A stretch of DNA of 64,000 nt, from the NCBI GenBank assembly GCA_037178975.1, contig JASJZH010000005.1, positions 1,922,001-1,986,000 of the forward strand, written 5' to 3'. The notes below the pieces were generated by a model. The model worked only from the letters and a program-made list of their open reading frames with translations, did no database searches and was not told the DNA's origin. Made by a program: the position numbers and the translations under genes. Every line of letters begins with the position of its first letter. The first letter of the stretch is position 1. Of this stretch, positions 10,681-21,887 are shown piece after piece. Source of the DNA: Oscheius tipulae. Its lineage: Eukaryota > Nematoda > Chromadorea > Rhabditida > Rhabditidae.

Positions 10681-11587
10681 TAGTTCGAATACTAGTTTAT
10701 TGATTGGGGTATAGGGAGATATAGGAGGTGGTACATAATTACAGCGGGGAAGCCGCACACTTACATACGAACACGCGAACACACAAAACAGGGGATCCTC
10801 CTCTTGGAGGTGGGAAATCTGGTCAAAAGGTCGAGAGCGACACCAGACCATTTCATCGGATAAAAAGCCACAGCCTGGGCTGCATATAAAAGGTAAAACA
10901 TTGGGATTTAGAGATTTTGACATGTTTGGTCTTCCAACAATGCCTTGAAAAAAGGTCTGTGTTTCAACCTTAGGGTATAGGGTCTTTGGCCTTCCTACAA
11001 TGTTCAGGTCTTCGTTTGTCTGGTAATTACAACACTTACTAATTTTTCCAGTTTCTAACTTTTTTTTATCAAATCTAGCGGCCAAATAGAACCCTTTAAA
11101 ACATGCAAAACGCCACAAATTACAGAGATATCAGAGAATTGTAAGTTTGGGACAAACCTCGAATAACTCGTTCTTTTCCGTAGTTTTTTCACCTTTCTTA
11201 CACTCTACGGGTTCTTTTGCACGCTGGATTCGGTAACAGCCGTCAGAAACTGAAAAAGTTAGTGAATTTCATTTGAAAAACCTATTTTCGATTTTGTAAA
11301 AGCGCGCCAAAAATTTAAACGAAGGGGGCGCCTGCCGAACTATTATCCGTTTCTTTTATTCTTACTTTCCTTGTTTTTTGGTGTTTTTTTCCTAAAATGC
11401 TTAGGCTTAGTGCCGCTACGGAAAGCAAACTGAAACGGGATATTCCACCAAAAACGAGGGTAGTGGAGGGGCTTAATTGACAAAAGTGAGGGGTGGTTCT
11501 GACAACGCTCCAAAAGGAGGGGAGCGAAATTTTTTTGTGGGGGGCATAACTGCGAACTTACTTTTTTCCCGAACTTACTACTTGAAC
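10681..11587. other. Non-coding stretch with a dispersed repeat
   Basis: No gene recognised; the 153-codon minus-strand frame at 10657-11118 has no visible domain. On the minus strand, 10838-10890 carries a TATA-like motif followed by a stretch containing GCAGCCCAGGCTG and GATGAAATGG. The same sequence, diverged, occurs on the plus strand at about 48672-48725, so this is a dispersed repeat, perhaps from an LTR or promoter. Confidence 0.4.
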
Positions 11588-12829
11588 TTAAAGCGAGTGT
11601 CCGGAACTTTTTTGCTCTATTTTGCCTGTATTTTTAACATGTCTCGACAGGTTACGTTATTCTAGACGAGTGCATTCTTGGTTTCGTCAGGAAGCGACGA
11701 ATGCTTCAGCAAATCGACGCAAATTCTTTTTTTGATGTTAGAGAACTTTAGCTAAGTAACGCTTCATGAAAGCATACAAAGGGGCATATGCGTTTGTATC
11801 GCCAAGGGAACCTCTTCTGTTGTCATAGTAAGCTATTTTTCTATCAGTTTTTCATTGGTTCTGTAGATGAAGAATACACTTTGCCATGTTTGTGAAGAAA
11901 ATAACTAAGTAACTAAGAAGTTCTACGATGAACGAGAGCCGATTCATAAAGACTTCGCTATTCGCTCTAATCTCGACGAGAACGATGAGGCCAAGATGAC
12001 CGTGTTGACCGATGCTCAATACGATTCAAGAGGATTCACTGCGAAAATATCCAGGTTAGCAATTTAGTGTTTTTTTCTACTACTTTCTTCCCGGTAGATA
12101 CGAATGCATGGATGCCGAAAGTAACATTATTCTAAAGTGGGCTGTCACCCATGTTTGAGAGACAGACAACATTAGTAACAGGATGGAAGTTGTCGGTTTG
12201 AAGAAATGCCTCAATAAGGTTCTGGCTGAAACCGAATACTCTGTGAAAGAGTTAGTAACAGATAATCATCGGCGTACGTAACAACGAGTACGCAATCGAG
12301 AAGTTCAAGGAGCGGCAGGACCGTCAAGTGTATGCTGAATCTTTTCCAACTGTTAGGAAATTCTCTCGCACCAGAAAGCAGTACTTCGAATACAAACAAT
12401 ACGAGCGCCCTACAAATGACTGGAAGAAGTCTATTGTCAAAGGAGTACGACAAAGTTACGCCAATAATGGAGCCAGCTTTTGATCTCGAAGGCGTGTTCC
12501 AAAATATGAATAAACAGTTATAGTAAACCGTCTGTATCGTTGTTATTTGTAGCTTCGATGCAGAAGTTCGTTTCACAAAACGAAAGCAAACTGCGTTTGA
12601 CTTGTCAAAAAGCGCGTGACTTGTCGAGACAAGGCTGACAAGTACTGCCGAGAAAGCTTCTCGGCAAATGGTAACTTTTGTTCTGGGGCAGCAACTTTGC
12701 GGGCTTATATTTCGGTGATAATCGATGATACAACAACAAAGAGGTACACCTCCGTAATCAGCGCGTTTTTCTCTACAAGACCCATATTAAAACACATAGT
12801 CGACAAAAATCTCCGGACACTCGCTTTAA
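11588..12829 (+). mobile_element. TTAA-flanked DNA transposon with decayed transposase
   Basis: TTAA at 11588-11591 and 12826-12829 flank a 13-bp inverted repeat: AGCGAGTGTCCGG at 11592-11604 and its exact complement at 12813-12825. TTAA targets and short terminal repeats are typical of piggyBac-like elements. Inside, 11935-12310 encodes a transposase-like segment in two exons or frames: DAQYDSRGFTAKI, then ECMDAESNIILKWAVTHV, then MEVVGLKKCLNKVLAE and KELVTDNHR. Internal stops are present, so it is dead. The segment recalls a group of animal transposase-like proteins with a CMD...SN...VTD pattern, not the classic piggyBac DDD domain as far as I can tell. Confidence 0.6.
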
Positions 12830-13073
12830 CATGAAACCCAAAAGATTCAGAGCCTAACGCCTTCGCGATAGTAAACTTTTGGAGCAAGTTAGTTTCATAA
12901 GACCGGGCATCCATAGTAATGCACTCCTCAATGTTACCTGAATTATAGATGAAAATTACCTCTACTTTTCACAATCCGTGCGCTTGCTTCCCAAGTCGCT
13001 CTACCAGCGGATCTACCTTTTGTGAAAAGGAAGAGGGGTTCCGGTCCCAGCACTGCGACACAGAGGGACCATC

Positions 13074-15968
13074 ATGTCACCACCCGTGGTTCGAGGCCTG
13101 CTCAACATCTGCCAGCTCAACTGCCAATCCATCCACTCGAAGAGGCGACTACTCGAACTTGAGGAAGCGCTACTGAAGATCTCCTTCGATGTCATGGGCC
13201 TGAGCGAGACCTGGAAGTCCGGAAACGGTCAAGAGCTGCTGAGGAAGTCTGGCTGCCGTCTTCTCTACAGTGGAGGCCAGCACAACCGACGCGGCGTCGG
13301 CTTCATTGTGGCACCGCATCTCGTCCCCAACATCCATCGCTTCACGCCGATAGACGACAGATGCTGCACATTGGAGCTGAGAGGGCCGAATTGGAGTCTC
13401 CTTCTCGTCATGGGATACGCCCCTACAGGAGACGCCGATGATGCCGACTACGACCGCTTCCTGAGCAAGATTCAGAGAGCTGCGTACAACCCGAAGGGTG
13501 GATCCTTATGGAAACAGGGGCTGCCTTTTGGGGCCAATGGTGTGAGTAAGGGTCAGAGCCCTGGAATCATGAGCCAGTCGAGCTTTCCCAGAAAACATCA
13601 GAGGTGTACAATAGTGCTCGGAGACTGGAATGCCTCGGTAGGAACGCGTCTTCATCCACTGGAACCATCAATCGGAGCTTACGGCTACGGCAACCGAAAT
13701 CGTCGAGGAAACCAGCTCGTCTCTGTCTGTCAACAACACGGTTGGGATGTCGCTAGCACTTTCTGTAAGCAACGATCAGGAAGAAAGTGGACCTGGAGAT
13801 CGCCGAATGGGACCACTTTAAAGGAGTATGACCTCTTCCTCGTCCGACGAACCACCAGAGTACGGAATGTCCATGTCATCAACCAGTTCAACTTCCGAAG
13901 CGACCACCGCCTCGTCCGTCTCACCCTCGATCTAGAGGCTAAGTTTCCAAGACGTAGACAACAGGCAACGCAGAAGAAGATGAATTGGCCTCTCTTCCGT
14001 CATGGCATCCAGGAGAGAAGAGAAGCAATGGAGGACCCCGATCCAACAATCCAGTATCGTGGCATTCGCGAAGTCTTTGATGAAGCCCGTGCTGTGGCTA
14101 CGGAAAGGATCCCACGCGCAGAAAGGCTCTCAACCAACACAAGAGACCTTTTCGACCAATGACGAGTTCTACTGGCCAAGGCTGACATTCCATCACGTCT
14201 CCAACTGGTCCAAACGAACAAGTCACTGCGTATAGCCATTGCTTCGGATATTGAGAATAATCTGCTTAACCGGTATCACCAGACGCTTGCGTCCAAGCGA
14301 CTCTTCGAGGACATATCGACTCCTGCGATCGGACAACTCCAAAAGAAGGACGGATCTCGAACTGTCAGCTCCCAAGATGTGCGAGATCGAGTGAAGGAAT
14401 TCTTTGACGAGTTGTACCAGCAAATGGTGAACGTGATTCCGATGCCCCAGCGCCCTCTAGAGGAAGTTCCACCAGTACTCGAAGACGAGGTCTGGAAGCA
14501 ACTACATCGGATGAGGATGCGAACGGCCCCCGGACACGACTCCATTACGACGATGCAGCTCCGAGTCGCGGAAACTGAGATGGTGCCTCTTCTTGCACAT
14601 CTCTTTACTCGGATGCTTCAACTTCGTATGGTCCCTCCTGGATTCGGCGATTCGATTACCACGCTCATCCCGAAGAAAGGAGACCACACTGATCTGACCA
14701 ACTTCCGCCCGATCTCCGTACTACCAGCTCTATACAAGCTGTTTACGCGAGTTATGTTGGCCAGAATGCATCGGAGTTTGGAATTCAACCAGCCCGTCGA
14801 ACAAGCCGGCTTCCGTCGAAGTTTCTCTACCGTGGAACACCTTCACACCATCAAGCAGCTGATCGACAAGGCCTACGGTTATCGTAATCACCTCTATCTC
14901 GTGTTTATCGATTTCCGGAAAGCCTATGACACAATTGAGTGGAACGCCGTGTGGAATTCCCTTCAACAACACGGAGCGGATCAACTCTACGTCGAAATGC
15001 TGCGGAAGGTCTACCATCAAGCTGACTGCAAGATCAAGGTGCACGAGGATCTAGTGGAGATCGACATCAAGCGCGGAGTTCGTCAAGGTTGCGTTCTTTC
15101 TCCACTCCTCTTCAACGCTGTGCTCGAAGACATCTTCAGACGACTGGATTGGGACAACTTCGGCTTCAACATCAACGGCCGTAAGCTGAACCATCTTCGC
15201 TACGCCGACGATGTCGTCCTTGTCGGGAAGAGCCTGAGAGCAGTACAGCACATGGTGACCGAACTGGAGCAAACAAGCCGTAGGATTGGATTGGAAGTCA
15301 ATTTCCGCAAGACAGTTGCGATGACCAATGCCTACGAGGGGAATCTGCTTCTATCTGGCCAACAAATTCAATTTGTCCAGCACTACACCTATCTTGGAAG
15401 TTCGGTTACGTGCACCACAGAAAACCAAGAGTTATCTCGGAGGATCGGAGCTGCATGGGGTGCGTTCAATCGTCATCGTCTGTTCCTTACCAAGAGAACC
15501 GTGCCGACAAGGATGAAGAGGCGAGTCTATCTGACCTGTATCGTGTCAAGTTTGCTGTATGGCTGTGAAGTCTGGAGCCTTCGAACTGATGAGTTGAAGA
15601 AGCTGGCAGCCGTGCAGAGACGACAGGAAAGAGCAATGTTAGGCCTTACCCTTCTCGACCGCGTGAGCAACGAAGATGTTCGAAGAATGACCCAGCTCCC
15701 CGACATCCTGGACCTGGCTTGGAGGAGAAAGCTGAAGTGGGCAAGAAGAGTTGCAGCGATGGACGGAGCGAGATGGTCGAGAGCTACGACTGAATGGATA
15801 CCCTTGAACCAGCGACGTGTCATTGGTAGGCCCCGTATGAGATGGGAGGATGACCTAAGGAGAGCATCCGAGAGGATAGGAAGAGCCCCCGCAACGTGGA
15901 TGCGAGCGGCAAGATTGGACGGCGAAGAGTGGGTTCGAGCCATGGGAGCGGCAAGGGACCCAGTTTAG
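13074..15968 (+). CDS. RTE-clade retrotransposon ORF, one nonsense codon
   Basis: One reading frame runs from 13074 to 15968 (about 964 codons) with a single in-frame TGA at 14160-14162 followed by an Arg codon; both halves are in the same frame. The N-terminal half is an apurinic-type endonuclease: NICQLNCQSIHSKRR, GLSETW, VLGDWNASVG, and SDHRLV near its end. The second half is a reverse transcriptase: TAPGHDSI, FRPISVLPALYKLF, FIDFRKAYDTIEW, GVRQGCVLSPLLFNAV and RYADDVVLV with the catalytic Asp pair, then the RTE C-terminal domain with RWEDDLRR. It nicks DNA and copies its own RNA. The copy must be young, because over 2.9 kb only one stop has accumulated. A stretch of (AT)n after 15995 ends the element. 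Confidence 0.85.
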
Positions 15969-15989
15969 GAAACCCCTTTGATACCGTCA

Positions 15990-16012
15990 AATAAATATAT
16001 ATATATATATAA
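15990..16012 (+). repeat. (AT)n tail of RTE element
   Basis: A short AT microsatellite directly after the RTE 3' end (AAATAAATATATAT...), the usual position for the simple-repeat tail left by RTE insertion. Confidence 0.7.
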
Positions 16013-16050
16013 TTGGGCTAAGTCTTTTCGCTTTTTTAAATGCAAAAATA
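16013..16050 (+). mobile_element. Solo mariner end fragment
   Basis: The segment starting TTGGGCTAAGTCTTTTCGC and followed by a T-rich run and AAATGCAAAAAT matches the left end of the mariner at 28011, with a few bases of the terminal repeat missing. No transposase or opposite end follows. It abuts the RTE tail, so the RTE may have inserted into or next to an older mariner. Confidence 0.65.
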
Positions 16051-16068
16051 TCTGAAATAGACTTTAGA

Positions 16069-16478
16069 CTCATTCACTGGTCCTCTACGGGTAGTATCAT
16101 GGAGCTCCCCGTCTCCTGATACTCGTCCATTCTCACCCGTTCTGTCTACTAAATTTTGACTACTACTTAGTTATGCTTCATCCGGTAGACTCCTACCACA
16201 CGGTTCCAAACATTCTGTAGCTGTCAATGAATCTATAATCTATAGCATACCTGTATACAATTCCCAATCGGTTATTGCCTTCCCGATTATCTTAAAAATG
16301 ATCAACACTAGAACTGTAACAGTCTTTAGATGCTTCCAATAACATTCCTCTCCCATCTGCACACGCGCTACAACAACCAGTGATCACATTCTGCTTAACG
16401 GACGGAGAATCAGCTGAGAATCATATGACAATCATTCGAATAAAGAGCTCAGATATGGCTGGAAAATGCAAAGTTTAT
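16069..16478 (+). repeat. Copy 1 of a direct duplication
   Basis: About 400 bp homologous, in the same orientation, to 63588-64000 at the window end. Shared landmarks include the blocks TCACCCGTTCTGTCTACTAAA, ACACGGTTCCAAAC, AGATGCTTCCAATAACATTC and a final GGCTGGAAAATGC. The second copy continues beyond the window. The conserved end begins with an ATG in this copy (ATGGCTGGAAAATGC), which suggests a gene start, but no long frame follows. Confidence 0.8.
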
Positions 16479-16962
16479 CTGTCGTATTCGGTAAGGGTTG
16501 TCTCTGGAAAATATCAAGGCTAGTTTATTGGATGCTTTGTGTCTTTCCACCAATGACAAGAACCATCATAGGGAGGATGGAGGTTCCCTTGGAGATCAAG
16601 ATCTTGTGCATCGACAAAGTTTTCAAAAAAAGAGAAATAGAGGCATCTCCGGAGTTTCGAGCTCAGAAATTGCAGTATTTGCGCCACTGTGTTAGTTTGG
16701 GAAACAGAGTGACCGAGAGATAGAGACAGGGGGACTGAAAGACAGATAAACTGAGAGACAGTCCTTTCGAATCATGCGTTGAAGATACCGACAAAGTTTG
16801 CCAGGATCACAGAAATTGTCACCAATCGACTTGTGGCCTCCACCTTTGAAACGAAGCAGCCGTTTCTTCGAACGCTCCTTTCTCTTCGTTTTACTGGTTT
16901 CGGACAGAAATTGACGTTTTCCTTGCTTGTATCCCTTCATTTTGAGGTGTTTCTTCATTATT
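16479..16962. other. Unassigned stretch with short frames
   Basis: Short plus-strand frames up to 85 codons occur (16466-16723) but show no recognised domain. A GAGACA-type simple repeat lies near 16700-16765. Confidence 0.3.
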
Positions 16963-17897
16963 CTAGCCATAGAGCCTTGGAAACGGCTCTGGAGCCATAT
17001 AAGCATACTTCGCTCTTCTCAAATTTGTCTTTTGCAGAAGTGATACTGATCAAAACCTGGCAGTCAGTTCGGAAAACATCAAGTTTTTGGACAGTCCGAA
17101 ATCTCCAATCTTCACGTGAGTTCCTGTAACATCCAGTAGTATGCTAAAGAGCTACTGCTTCTCTGTTTTGTCGAACTCACTTTGAAGGCTTCAAATCGAA
17201 ATGGGCGATTTTCTTGAAGTGCATATAGATCACAGCATGAGATATTTGGTACATCCAGCAGTATTTTTGTTTGGGTTCATAGGGCTTATTGGAGTAAATT
17301 GCTAAACAACGTTAGATACGTCTTGAGGCTCTGACACAGGGACAGAAAAACAGACAGACAGAGAACAGTTACCTTCTCCAAGGCTTCCTCCACCCATAAA
17401 CTCCATAACATAGTCTCGATAGACGTTTTGCGGAACAAGAGGGTTGAAGCCTTCGTAAATGCCAAATATTTCCACTATGTTCGGATGCTTTCCTCTCTAA
17501 AGCAGTGAGAAAATCTTGAATGATGCCTACTAATTTCATTAGCTTGTCCACTTCCTTTTGCTCACTTATACCAAATTTGTGAGAGATTTTAACACAAACG
17601 GTTCTATAACTAATGGTTTGCACCTGACTCACACTTACCCTTTGTTCATGGTTTGGGCCGTGTAAACAGTTCCTTCACCTCCTAGCGACAGATGTTTCAA
17701 AACAGAAATGTTCTCTCCATCTTTGAATACGGGAATTTGGAAGTCATCCACGTCACTCTCATCTAAAATTTGGCTATTTGAGAAGGTTCCTTGCTCATCC
17801 GATGGAACAGACCGCACTATCTGTTTTTTTACTATAAATTTAGTGAACATAAAGTTGGTCAAGAAAAGCACTTACGTTTCGAGTTTTCCGATACCAT
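16963..17897 (-). pseudogene. Truncated paralogue of the ankyrin kinase
   Basis: Minus-strand kinase exons parallel those at 2422-3700. A first exon at 17897-17876 (MVSENSK), then about 17831-17639 with GGEG and VYTAQ, 17603-17531 with TVCVKI (ATP lysine), about 17492-17373 with KHPNIVEIF and VMEFMGGGS, an exon near 17200-17265 with IAHFDLKPS, one near 17065-17140 with HVKIGDFGLSKN, and a last piece with YAYMAPEPF. The frame then stops at 16963-16965, soon after the APE motif, so the C-lobe and all ankyrin repeats are missing. All visible catalytic residues except the Arg of HRD are kept. Either a pseudogene or a very truncated kinase; introns are 30-45 nt. Confidence 0.75.
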
Positions 17898-18138
17898 AAC
17901 GAAGAGAAGTTAGAACAGGAACGGTTGAATAGAGTTGTTTGGCAAAGAGCCCATAAGACGCCATAATCAATAGTGTTCACCAGACAAGTAGTCACAGAAG
18001 GCTCGACAAGTAGTCAAATAGGAGAACTTGTTCTCTGTTTCTTTGTCGTGGGAGGATGAACACAGATCATGGGGAGAAACAAGTGCGAATTAAGTAATTA
18101 AATTAAAATCGAAATTGATCCTTAGATCGCTATTCCCG

Positions 18139-18685
18139 GGACTACCTTCTCCTAATGTCATAGCCACAAGTTGCATGTTGCTTTTTGTAGCCAAAGCTTT
18201 ACGAAGTCTCTTTTCCAGAGCTGATTCGCACTCTTTACGGCCGCCTTCGCTGAACATAAAACGGGTTTATAAACTGCCCAAACTGACAGTAACTGAAAAC
18301 TATGGTCCGTCTTCTGAGTCTTCTTCTATTTGGGTCAGTTCTGGCTGCCAGGGAGGGTATGCACTTATACTTTGACCGAGAACAACCTGATTCTAGAATA
18401 CAGACCATGCGGGAATGGCTGGACAGAGTTCAATGGGAACTGCTACAAGTACTACTACGATGAGACCAATCAGCAGACGTTTGATGGAGTCAGAATGCAG
18501 TGTGCTACCTGGGGAGGAGACATAGCAACTGGGGCGAGGATGGATGAGAGAATCTTTCTTTTCAGTGGGTGACAGAGACAGAGACTCTCTTTCAGACCTC
18601 GGAGCTCGCGATAACACCAAATGCACAGAAAACTGGACTTACTGCCCAATCATGGACATAGTTGAAGACCTCTACTCAAAGTGGG
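18139..18685 (+). repeat. Inverted duplicate of 37862-38410
   Basis: About 550 bp is nearly identical to the complement of 37862-38410; one 77-residue antisense frame is identical in both. It covers the promoter region, signal peptide exon and first half of the lectin domain. Homology ends abruptly at about 18683 in the middle of the coding exon, so the two genes share a 5' part and differ after it. Confidence 0.9.
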
Positions 18686-19665
18686 TTTCCATAAACTCCT
18701 CAGAGACAGTTGACCCAATCTTCTTCTGTAACGGACCAAACAAGTGGGAAGGCAAGGAACATTGCACAATGGTTTGCATACGAATGTTCACGGGGGTTTT
18801 TGTTTCAGCTGCGCAAAGACCAGACGAAAGGAATGTGCCATCACGATATTGCATGTGACTTCATTCCATATGGCTACACAGACGGCAGAGCGTTCAGTGC
18901 TTACTACTGCAAGGCACCGCCACGTCCAAGGGAAATCTGTAAAAGAATGAAGAGGACCATGTCTGTCCTGTTCATCGTCGATTCCTCTAGCTCGATTGGA
19001 AACAGAGACTGGCAGTCGGTTAGTTGAGTGGGAAAGGCAGCGAGACATAGAGAGACAGGAATGCGGAGAAATAGATGTCTTTTCAGCTCGTCAAGTTCCT
19101 CCAATCCGGAAACGAGTTCATCCCATCCTCCACCCGCGAGCACAACGTTGTCGTTCTCATGACCGACGGAATTTCCTTCACATAGGTGTTTGTTTCTGTC
19201 TCTCTGCCTCATGACATTGTCTGATTGTAAAATTTTCAGCTCCTTTCACCTGGAACCGTCGGACAGATCAAAACTTGAAGTCTTTCTCGACGTGGCTAAG
19301 CGACTTGGAGAAACAGCAAGGACTGAAGGCGTGCTTTTTCCGAGCATTTTGCTTACCAATCCAACATGGACAGAAGAAGAAAGAGAGATTCTTGCCAAGA
19401 CAATCTTTGCAGAAGCACGAGGCGAATGTCTCGAAGGACAGCACGCCGTGGGATACGTTGTACTAAACCGCAAAAAGAATCCGATGTCTTACTGGGGAGG
19501 AGACACGATCGTTGGGGTCTGTCTCCAATACGGCCAGTTTGCATGCTGGAATGGACTGAATGGAAAATGCTGATCAGCGACAACGAGAAGAGCGACTACG
19601 AGCACATCTACGATTGGGTTCCCGCTCTTTTAGAGGGAAAAATCGTTGATCCTAGAGCTCGTTGA
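18302..19665 (+). CDS. Lectin-vWA protein with SleB-like hydrolase end
   Basis: Exons 18302-18356, 18397-18564, 18596-18771, 18809-19018 and 19087-about 19183 join in frame. Order: signal peptide (VRLLSLLLFGSVLAA), C-type lectin domain (CGNGWTEFNGNCYKYYYDE, WEGKEHC, MCHHDIACD, YYCKAP), then a vWA segment with the metal-site motif DSSSS and VVLMTDG. A further exon from 19240 carries vWA-like residues and runs straight into WTEEEREILAKTIFAEARGE, QHAVGYVVLNRKK and YGQFACWNG, the hallmarks of the SleB cell-wall hydrolase family (PF07486). The end, DYEHIYDWVPALLEGKIVDP, also fits SleB but needs a one-base frame change near 19570. An in-frame TAG sits at the vWA exon end (19183-19185), and the middle of vWA is missing. 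Likely a secreted antibacterial-type protein in origin; possibly now a pseudogene. Confidence 0.65.
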
Positions 19666-19990
19666 GCTCGACTGACAGGTGAGGGGGCATATCTAAGGTG
19701 TCGGCATCCTCTTTCCTCTCAGATACGATTAATTACATTCGAGAGCGTCTCCAACTCCTCCCATTGGATGTCAACTCTTTGACTAATCAAGAAGGAAAAC
19801 GCTTAGATTACTAATAGATCAAGACGGGTTTGCTTATGGTACAACCACTAAGGGATGATAACTCTTTCAGCGGGATCTCGTAAACTAGGCCCAGATAACG
19901 AAGAATATATCGCGAAGACTCACCTACGATTCAGAGTTGGAAATAAAGGCTATCTTACCTGAAATAAAGAAGGTCTATTACTGTTGTCTA
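19666..19990. other. Spacer, no gene seen
   Basis: No coding frame or repeat recognised between the lectin gene and the Tc1-like element; AT-rich. Confidence 0.4.
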
Positions 19991-21263
19991 CAGGGTGGCC
20001 GATAAGTGTTGGCGCATTTTTTGGCGCGGTGTTTTGCGATTTAATTGCAGCAAAGGTTTCACGTTTTTTCTGTTATTTTGTGTATTTATATATTCTGTTC
20101 CCTATAATGTATTATTCCACTGATTTGCAGAACACATGAAGGCGGGTCATCACCGAGAAGCCATCGCTCGCCTCGCCCAAAATGGAGAAAAGGCTTCCTC
20201 CATCTCGCGTCGAATGAAGATTCCTCTCCGGACGGTACAGCGGATCGTGAAGCAGTGGAAGTCGACTGGAAACGTTACCCCGAAGACATCTTCCGGTCGT
20301 CCCCGTTCTGTAAACACGAGAAGAGTTCGAGGAGTCATCAAAAAAAGGATCACCAGAAACGATGCAGTCAGCATGAACTCGATTGCGAAGGACCTCAATA
20401 TCGCAAGATCCACTGTTCAATCGATCGTCAAAGCATCCCTGGGACTTCAGAGCTATTGAGTTTTCAAAGGTCAGCACCTATCCGATGATGTGAAGCTCAA
20501 GAGACTGACAAGAAGCAAGGAGATGCTCAAAATGTTGAAAGTGCGGCGCATCCATGACATCTTCTGGACTGATGAGAAAATTTTCACTGTTGAAAAGGCT
20601 CATTACTCTCAAAATGATCGCCAATTGATGAGTTCGATGCTGAAGAACTCCCGAAAGCGCAGAATTGCCACGAAAACCCTTTTTCCGAAAGGAGTAATGG
20701 TCTGGTGAGGAATCTCGGCGACTGGCAAGACTCAACTCGTATTCATTGAGCAAAACGTCAAAATCAACGCTCACGTCTATCAAGAAAAGGTCCTGAAGAC
20801 TGCTGTTAAAAAGGAAAACAAGAAGATGATCTTTTAACAAGATTGGGCTCCAGCTCATGGTGCAAAGACGACGATGGCCTACCTGCAGCAGCATTGTCCC
20901 GGTTTCCTCACCAAGGAGCAATGGCCTTCCAACAGTCCAGACCTCAATCCCCTCGACTTTTCCGTATGGGGTTACATGGAAGACCAGCTGAAGAACCGAA
21001 AAATCACTAATTTGGATCATCTTCGACGCGAACTCATCAAGATCTGGGACAATATGGACACCGACTACTTGCGCCGCACCGTCGATTCCGTCATCCCACG
21101 CCTGAAGGCCTGTGTCAAAGCTGAAGGAGGACACTTCGAGCAGTTCCTATAGATCTTCAATCGGACCGTGTTTATGCTTAGTTGCTTCAATCAATAAAAA
21201 AGAAAAAAAAAGCATATTCTCGAGAAATGAACGTGTTTGTAAGTGCGCCAATACTTATCGGCC
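19991..21263 (+). mobile_element. Tc1/mariner-superfamily element
   Basis: Left end CAGGGTGGCCGATAAGTG follows a TA at 19989-19990; the right end near 21246-21263 is the complement (GCGCCAATACTTATCGGCC) with its last bases altered. The ends enclose a decayed transposase. A second copy of the right end, with a better preserved terminus, lies at 21888-21944. Confidence 0.8.
20136..21152 (+). pseudogene. Tc1-like DDE transposase, broken
   Basis: Three frame segments. 20136-20459 encodes the paired helix-turn-helix DNA-binding part (HHREAIARLAQNGEKASSIS, SGRPRSVNT). 20490-20708 holds the first catalytic Asp in FWTDEKIFTVE and ends at an internal stop in VMVWZ-like context. 20874-21152 has the third acidic site in WPSNSPDLNPLDFSVWG and runs to the C-terminus. 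A frameshift near 20455 and stops near 20706 and 20835 make it inactive. Confidence 0.85.
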
Positions 21264-21887
21264 ACATTGTACTGTCGACGAGTCGGCTTTCAGTTTGGTC
21301 CAGCAGTTTGGTGACCTGTCGATCGAGAAGTATGGAGGATATTATGACCGCATCGGCGAACCTTTCCCTACTAAACACTGTATGTTTGTCTGAAACTAAT
21401 CATCTAACGATCCAAAGTTTTCTGTTGGTTGTACATTACTTTAAACACGCTTGCTTCACCTAATAAAATCATCTTAACCATGTATATTTATGAGGGCATT
21501 AACCTTTTGAAAGGCGAAAAGTCCTCACGGCAGTCACTGGTTCAGAATATCGGCGATAGCTCACTTTCTGGAAATGAAACTGATTACAGGCTTAGGCTTG
21601 GCTTTGACGCAGTTTGCGGGCTCAATAAGGAAAAGCAGCATTTTAACCCGACATTAATCTAAGTTTATGTTCCCAGGGATAAAAGCTCAAAGGTATCCAA
21701 AAAACTGTTACTGTCGGTGCAACACACACAAGTTACCAGATTGTTTACTACACAGTAGTTGTGAAGCTAGTAGAAGATAAGGTATTTCAGCGTGTGTTTT
21801 TTCGTCGGAGAAGATGACCTATAGAAGCTATGAAAACAAAAATTCAGATTTACTCACTTTAGTCCAGTCAGTATTGAAGTGGAAAAT
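21264..21887. other. Unassigned stretch between Tc1 ends
   Basis: About 620 bp with no recognised coding content, lying between two copies of the same transposon right end. It may be host DNA that once separated two elements, or an insertion. Confidence 0.35.

Noticed and set aside
10657-11118. 153-codon minus-strand frame
   Set aside because: No domain, no homologue recognised, no codon-like pattern; overlaps a dispersed repeat.
11400-11415. Telomere-like TTAGGC repeats
   Set aside because: Only about one and a half units; nematode telomeric tracts are long arrays.
19330-19665. Bacterial contamination as the source of the SleB-like segment
   Set aside because: It is embedded in worm-like exons with TTTTCAG acceptors and flanked by nematode genes on both sides.
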